Below the pieces are notes generated by a model that saw only the letters and a list, made by a program, of their open reading frames with translations, ran no database searches and had not been told where the DNA came from. From Lachnoclostridium sp. An118 (GTDB taxonomy: Bacteria; Bacillota; Clostridia; Lachnospirales; Lachnospiraceae), in NCBI RefSeq assembly GCF_002160985.1, contig NZ_NFLQ01000007.1:62001-126000 (forward strand): 64,000 nt of DNA. Direction: 5' to 3'. The position numbers and the translations under genes were made by a program. Shown here piece after piece: positions 59,439-64,000 of this stretch. Position 1 is the first letter of the stretch, and every line of letters begins with the position of its first letter.

Positions 59439-61477
59439 AAGAAAATGTAAAGCGCAGGATGTACAGGCTGCTGGTGAATAGAGTGCCGGGGATCGCAGGG
59501 AGGTACCAGCGCCTCCGGAAGGAGCACCCGGGTGCGGCCGGAAGGGGGATGGCCGCGGCGGCACTTCTGTGGTCGAACGCACTCTACTATGCGGGGTGGA
59601 GGCGGGAGCTGCGGTTCCCGGAGGGGTACGGCTTCTACGAGAGGAGGCGCCTGCGCCTGCCGGAATCAGGCACTGCCGGCCTCCCCTCCTGGCAGGAGAC
59701 AGCAGAAATACTGCTTTCCTTTGACGTGGTATCCTTTGATGTCTTTGACACGCTGCTCCTGCGCCCCTTCCGGGAGCCTGCGGATCTGTTCTACCTGCTG
59801 GGGATAAGGCTCTCTGTCCCGGATTTCCGGTATCTTCGGGTGGAGGCGGAGCGCCTGGCAAGGGAGGAAGCTTTAAAAAGGGGCGGGAGCGGGGAGGTGA
59901 CCCTCGGAGCGATCTGGAGGGTCCTGTCCGCCATGACAGGGACAGACGCGGTGGAGGGAGCGAGGGCGGAGATGGACCTGGAGAGTCAGTACTGCCAGGC
60001 GAATCCCTACTTTACTCCGGTCCTGGAGAAGCTGCGGAAAGGAGGAAAGAAGGTCATCCTGACCAGCGATATGTATCTGGAGGGGGAGTTTATCCAAAGG
60101 CTTGTGGAGGAGAAGGGGCTCGGCTGCTTTGACGGCTGTTTCGTGTCCTGCCGGTCCGGCAGGTCCAAGTGGAGGGGAGACCTGTACCGGGAGATGCAGG
60201 AGAGGTTGGGAGGAGCAGATACAGGGGAGGAGCCCAGCGTGATCCATGTGGGAGACAATCTCCATTCGGACGTGCGCATGGCGGAGAAGGCCGGGATAGC
60301 GGCCCTCTGGTACCCGGGGCCGCAGGAGGCCGGAGGACCGTACCGGGCAAGGGATATGTCCGCCGTGACCGGCAGCATGTATGCGGGCCTTGTCAACATC
60401 CGGCTCCACTGCGGGCTGAAGAGCTACACCGCCTTTTACGAGTACGGCTATGTGTACGGCGGCCTGCTTGCCCTGGGATACTGCCGGTTCATACACAGAT
60501 TTGTCCGTGACCGGGGGATCCGGAGGCTCTGGTTCCTCTCCCGGGATGGCGAGGTGCTGAAATGGGTGTATGACCTCCTCTATCCGGGGGAGGATACCTG
60601 CTATGTGCTCTGGTCGAGGAGCGCGGCTTCGCGGCTCCTCTCCGGCATCAGCAGCCACGGATTTTTCCAGCGTTTCCTTTATCAGAAGACAGACCAGGGT
60701 TATACCCTCCGGCAGATCTTTGCCAGCATGGACCTGGATTTCCTCCTGGAGGAGGCCTGCCGGCAGCGGGGCTGGAGGCCGGAGGACCTGCTGACAGCCG
60801 GGAGAGCAGGCGCCTGCCGCGGGTTCCTGCTTTCCAGGTGGGATGAGGTGCAGGCTTTCTATGACAGGGAGAGGGAGGCTGCAGGGAAATACCTGGCAGG
60901 GCTCTCGGCGGGAGCGGCCGCCATGGCGGCGGTGGACGTGGGCTGGGCCGGCAGTGGGGCGTCCTCCCTGGATGTGTTCCTGCGCCGGGTCCTGGGGCTC
61001 CCCTGCCGGGTCTATGGCACCCTGGCGGGGACGGCCACTGTCTACAGTGCGTCCCCGGACACGGCGGAGGGATTTTTCTTCTCCGGCCAGATGGACAGCT
61101 ATCTCTTTTCCCAGAGCAAGAACAGGGATCTGTGGAAATTCCATAATCTGGGAGAAAAGCATAACCTCTACATGGAGCTTTTATTTACCTCCCCCTCCCC
61201 GGGACTCAAAGGGTTTGCCCTGGATGAGGAGGGGCAGGTGGTATTCCGGTATGGAAGGCGGGAAAAGCATGCAGGTGAGATCCGTCGGATCCAGAAGGGA
61301 GTCCTGGATTTTGTCCGGGACTACAGGCGCTGCTTCCCGGAATTCCTGGAAAGCGGGGCAGGCTGGATTTCCGGTCGGGACGCCTATGCGCCCCTCCTGC
61401 TGTTCCTGCAGGACAGGAGGATAAGGAAAAGGTTTGAGGCATCCTTCTGCTGGGATGCGGACGCGAATGTGGAGTAG
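59435..61477 (+). CDS. HAD-superfamily protein with COG5610 C-terminal domain
   Basis: 680 residues in ATGA overlap with the ATPase gene. HAD phosphatase part (about 95-330): motif I VVSFDVFDTLLLRP, II ILTSDMYLEG, III Lys in SKWRGDLY, IV HVGDNLHSDVRMAEKAG. The C-terminal half (about 340-680) is the unknown domain shared with the 56591 protein. COG5610 proteins are common in surface glycan loci; they may dephosphorylate a sugar or polyol phosphate. Full length. Confidence 0.78.
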   Translation: MKENVKRRMYRLLVNRVPGIAGRYQRLRKEHPGAAGRGMAAAALLWSNALYYAGWRRELRFPEGYGFYERRRLRLPESGTAGLPSWQETAEILLSFDVVSFDVFDTLLLRPFREPADLFYLLGIRLSVPDFRYLRVEAERLAREEALKRGGSGEVTLGAIWRVLSAMTGTDAVEGARAEMDLESQYCQANPYFTPVLEKLRKGGKKVILTSDMYLEGEFIQRLVEEKGLGCFDGCFVSCRSGRSKWRGDLYREMQERLGGADTGEEPSVIHVGDNLHSDVRMAEKAGIAALWYPGPQEAGGPYRARDMSAVTGSMYAGLVNIRLHCGLKSYTAFYEYGYVYGGLLALGYCRFIHRFVRDRGIRRLWFLSRDGEVLKWVYDLLYPGEDTCYVLWSRSAASRLLSGISSHGFFQRFLYQKTDQGYTLRQIFASMDLDFLLEEACRQRGWRPEDLLTAGRAGACRGFLLSRWDEVQAFYDREREAAGKYLAGLSAGAAAMAAVDVGWAGSGASSLDVFLRRVLGLPCRVYGTLAGTATVYSASPDTAEGFFFSGQMDSYLFSQSKNRDLWKFHNLGEKHNLYMELLFTSPSPGLKGFALDEEGQVVFRYGRREKHAGEIRRIQKGVLDFVRDYRRCFPEFLESGAGWISGRDAYAPLLLFLQDRRIRKRFEASFCWDADANVE

Positions 61478-61491
61478 AGGAAAAGGCAGGT

Positions 61492-62874
61492 ATGAAGAAA
61501 GGGAGGAAGGGATACACTATGTTCAGGGCAGTGAAGACAGGCGGACACCTCCTTGTCCTTGCAGGCAGCTTTCTGGGGGCAGTGCGGGTACTGGAGGAAC
61601 TGGGCCATGAGAGCCCTCTTCCGCTGGCTGTCCTGTATCTTGTCCTTCTGGAGGGAGCCTGGCTCCTTCTGGAGGCGGGAGACGTACAGAGGAGGCGGTT
61701 TCCGGACCTTATGTACGGCCAGTTTTTCGGTGCTGCGGGAGCGAGCCTCTTTTTCGGAGCGCTGATGTGTGCCGTAAGCCCTCTTTCCATATGGCAGATA
61801 CTGAGGGGGTTCCTCCTTCTCCTCATCCTTCAGTCAGGCGCGGGCATGGTCTGGGCGGCACTCTGCTTCAGGCTGTATCTGAGGAGACAGTCCTGCAAGC
61901 GGGCGCTCTTTGTCTACGGGGACCAGGAGGAGCCGGGGGAGCTGCTGGAGAAAAACAACAGGATCAACGGCTATTTCCGGATAGCCCGCTGCCTTTCCTT
62001 CAGGGAGGCTGCGGGGGAGATGGAAAAGCATCTCCAGGGCTGTGAGGTGGTATATCTTGGCGAGATCCCGGCCGGAGAAAAGGAGCGGATATTGAAGCAG
62101 TGCGTAGGCCTGGGGAAGGACTGCTACAGCATACCCGGGATTGCCGATATCTACACCCAGAACGCCCGCGTTTTGCGGCTTCAGGACAAGGTGCTGTTCC
62201 AGTATCAGAAGGACGGCCTGACAGACGGGCAGAAACAGGCGAAAAGGGTGCTGGACATCGGGACAGCCCTGTTTCTTCTCTGTGTTTCCGCTCCTCTGAT
62301 GGCGCTCATTGCCCTCCTCATCCATCTGGAGGACGGGGGACCTGTGCTGTACAGACAGACCAGGTACACGGAGGGGTGCAGGCCCTTCCGGATGCTCAAA
62401 TTCCGCAGCATGTGCGTGGATGCGGAGAGGGAGGGGGCCAGGCTTGCCAGCAGGAACGACAGCCGTGTCACACGGGTTGGCCGTGTCATAAGGAACCTGC
62501 ATTTCGATGAGCTGCCACAGCTTGTCAATGTGCTGAAGGGAGACATGTCCATGGTGGGGCCCAGACCGGAACGGTGGGAGTTTATTGAAGAATACTCCCG
62601 CAGCATCCCCGAATTTTCACAGAGGATGAAAGTGAAGGGAGGGCTTACCGGATACGCTCAGATTTACGGAAAGTACAATACCGGGCCGGAGGACAAGATC
62701 AAGTACGACCTCATCTATATATACAGCTACTCCCTCAGGATGGATGTGCGTCTTCTCTTCCTCACGGTGCGCATCCTGTTCCAGAAGGAGAGCGCGGAGG
62801 GAGTGGAGGAGGGGCAGAGGAGCGCCGCAAAGGGCAGAAAGGAGAGAACAGATGGAGACGATCCGATTACTTGA
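61492..62874 (+). CDS. polyprenyl-phosphate glycosyl-1-phosphate transferase
   Basis: 460 residues. N-terminal part with four spans (15-120) and CoA-binding-like domain, then the catalytic bacterial sugar transferase domain: KRVLDIGTALFLLCVSAPLMA, VLYRQTRYTEGCRPFRMLKFRSM, HFDELPQLVNVLKGDMSMVGPRPE, GLTGYAQIYGKYNT. Loads the first sugar phosphate on undecaprenyl phosphate, starting each repeat unit. The ABC system then exports the chain. Confidence 0.92.
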   Translation: MKKGRKGYTMFRAVKTGGHLLVLAGSFLGAVRVLEELGHESPLPLAVLYLVLLEGAWLLLEAGDVQRRRFPDLMYGQFFGAAGASLFFGALMCAVSPLSIWQILRGFLLLLILQSGAGMVWAALCFRLYLRRQSCKRALFVYGDQEEPGELLEKNNRINGYFRIARCLSFREAAGEMEKHLQGCEVVYLGEIPAGEKERILKQCVGLGKDCYSIPGIADIYTQNARVLRLQDKVLFQYQKDGLTDGQKQAKRVLDIGTALFLLCVSAPLMALIALLIHLEDGGPVLYRQTRYTEGCRPFRMLKFRSMCVDAEREGARLASRNDSRVTRVGRVIRNLHFDELPQLVNVLKGDMSMVGPRPERWEFIEEYSRSIPEFSQRMKVKGGLTGYAQIYGKYNTGPEDKIKYDLIYIYSYSLRMDVRLLFLTVRILFQKESAEGVEEGQRSAAKGRKERTDGDDPIT

Positions 62875-64000
62875 CTGTACCCTCAGAGACGGGGGCTACA
62901 TCAATGACTGGGATTTTAAGCGAAAGAACATATGCAATATCATGGCGGGGCTTGAGGAAGCCGGGACAGAGCTCATAGAGGCCGGGTTCCTGCGGGACTG
63001 CACCTACCGTGAGGACCGGACCCTCTTCAACTCGGTGCGTGAATTGAAAAGGATCCTCCCGGAGGGACGCGCCGGTGCCGGCTATGTGCTCATGGCCCTC
63101 CACAACCGCTACGATATCCGCAAGCTGGAGGAAAACGACGGCACTGTGGCGGCCATACGGGTCACCTTTCACGATCACGATGTGGATGAAGGGCTGGAAT
63201 TCGGAAGGAGGGTCATGGAAAAGGGCTACCGCCTTTTTGTCAATCCCATCAATATCATGGGCTACAGCGACAGCGGACTTCTGCGGCTCCTGGAGAAGGT
63301 GGAAGCGCTCGGACCCTATGGCTTTTCCATCGTGGATACCTTTGGCTCTATGACAAAGAAGGAGCTGGTCCGGATCACCTCCCTTTGTGAGAACAATCTG
63401 GACAGGGGGACCGTGCTGGGGCTCCATCTGCATGAAAATATGGCCCAGTCCTTTCTGCTGGCCCAGACCTTCCTGGAGATAAAGAGCCAGGACAGGCGCT
63501 GTGTGCTGGATGCCTCCCTGAACGGGATGGGGCGGGTGCCGGGCAATCTGTGCATGGAGCTTATCATGGATTACCTGAACCGGAATTACGGGAAGCGCTA
63601 TGACCTGGATCCGGTGCTGGACGTCATTGAGACCTGCATCACTCCCATAAAGGAGAGAGAGCCCTGGGGATATACGGCGGAGTACTTCCTGTCTGCCAAG
63701 CTCAATCTCCACAGGAACTACGCGGAGTACCTCCTCTCAAAAGGGAACCTGACAGCCAGGGATATGCACCGGATCCTGCAGCTCATACCGGAGGAGAAAA
63801 AAAGCGTCTATGACCAGCAGCTTATCGAGATGCTGTACAGGGACTTTGAGGACAGGGACGCCAAGGACCAGGCGGTCATCCGCAGGCTTCGGGAGGTGTT
63901 TGCCGGCAGAACAGCGGTCCTGCTGGCGCCGGGAAAGTCGCTGGAGTACCAGTGGGACAGAGTGAGGGAATATATCCGGGAAAAGGATGCCATCCCTGTG
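62852..64000 (+). CDS. DRE-TIM (HMG-CoA lyase-like) aldolase-domain protein, cut by window edge
   Basis: 383 residues to the edge, open frame. AAAGGAG 8 nt before ATG 62852; overlaps the previous gene by 23 nt. Metal-binding LDCTLRDGGYINDW, GFLRDCTYRED, VNPINIMGYSD and GLHLHENMAQS (HxH) show the 4-hydroxy-2-oxovalerate aldolase/HMGL fold. Past residue 290 a second part begins with LLAPGKSL. Such proteins recur in capsule and lipopolysaccharide loci and may build an acyl or branched-chain substituent; this is inference. Confidence 0.82.
   Translation, partial: METIRLLDCTLRDGGYINDWDFKRKNICNIMAGLEEAGTELIEAGFLRDCTYREDRTLFNSVRELKRILPEGRAGAGYVLMALHNRYDIRKLEENDGTVAAIRVTFHDHDVDEGLEFGRRVMEKGYRLFVNPINIMGYSDSGLLRLLEKVEALGPYGFSIVDTFGSMTKKELVRITSLCENNLDRGTVLGLHLHENMAQSFLLAQTFLEIKSQDRRCVLDASLNGMGRVPGNLCMELIMDYLNRNYGKRYDLDPVLDVIETCITPIKEREPWGYTAEYFLSAKLNLHRNYAEYLLSKGNLTARDMHRILQLIPEEKKSVYDQQLIEMLYRDFEDRDAKDQAVIRRLREVFAGRTAVLLAPGKSLEYQWDRVREYIREKDAIPV

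Overview
The window reads as a GC-rich (roughly 55-60% by eye) chromosomal segment of an anaerobic, low-oxygen-niche Firmicute, most likely a Clostridia member close to the Lachnospiraceae. That rests on the mix of families (DUF6465, DUF1836, YerC-type TrpR, DUF1538 with a P-II-like partner, DUF2975 with a small XRE regulator, NYN-LOTUS protein, two PaaK-type ligases with indolepyruvate:ferredoxin oxidoreductase), strong AGGAGG ribosome sites and sigma-A promoters with 17-nt spacers. No rRNA, tRNA, CRISPR array, transposase or prophage gene was seen. Genus is not resolvable from the sequence alone.

Layout: 1-2.9 kb, end of an FtsX-type permease, an acyl-CoA:acetate CoA-transferase and an AIM24-family protein. 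3.1-6.3 kb, a lysine-rich DUF6465 protein, a 0.7-kb AT-rich gene-free island with a textbook promoter, a DUF4203-like membrane protein, a tiny membrane protein and a PHP-domain protein. 6.4-9.0 kb, a frameshifted iron alcohol dehydrogenase coupled to an aldehyde dehydrogenase. 9.0-15.3 kb, feoAB, a CmpB-type membrane protein, a NUDIX/J-domain pair and a flavin-type oxidase followed by a 5'-truncated Hsp70 gene. 15.5-21.5 kb, an operon for oxidation of 2-keto acids to acyl-CoA (ligase, iorA, iorB, ACT, ligase, ACT). 21.5-30.1 kb, a complete glycine-cleavage and one-carbon operon (gcvT, gcvH, gcvPA, gcvPB, lplA, lpdA, fchA, folD) behind a leader that ends in a terminator. 30.2-32.5 kb, DUF1538 transporter plus double P-II protein. 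32.7-40.5 kb, cold-shock protein, a PurF paralogue lacking the catalytic cysteine, two Rrf2 regulators, cysK, ptsI, a doubly deleted NCS2 permease and a FliB-like methylase. 40.5-53.5 kb, a palindromic repeat, several small unknown genes, an orphan substrate-binding lipoprotein, a PHP phosphoesterase, YerC, DUF1836, NYN-LOTUS plus AEC transporter, HAD phosphatase, spore-cortex-type hydrolase, enolase, a DUF2975/XRE module and a TetR-nucleoside phosphorylase fusion. 53.7-64 kb, a tandem-repeat coiled-coil protein and then a cell-surface polysaccharide operon (GT4, GT2, two COG5610-like proteins, ABC-2 exporter, polyprenyl-phosphate sugar transferase, aldolase-like protein) that runs off the right edge.

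Metabolically the two large operons fit an amino-acid-fermenting anaerobe: aromatic or branched 2-keto acids are oxidised to acyl-CoA with reduced ferredoxin, and glycine is split to CO2, ammonia and methylene-tetrahydrofolate with lipoyl scavenging and folate interconversion encoded in the same transcript. CoA-transferase, aldehyde and alcohol dehydrogenases would handle the acids and reducing power.

The most noteworthy items are the TetR-phosphorylase fusion with two palindromic operators placed exactly on its own promoter, the promoter-bearing AT-rich island (candidate non-coding RNA), the attenuator-like gcvT leader, CymR-type motifs around a Rrf2 gene and cysK, the PurF paralogue without its nucleophile, the matched internal duplications in DUF1538 and its P-II partner, the 9/13-residue repeat protein, and a recurring pattern of genes with missing segments (Hsp70, NCS2 permease, alcohol dehydrogenase), which could be real erosion or assembly error.
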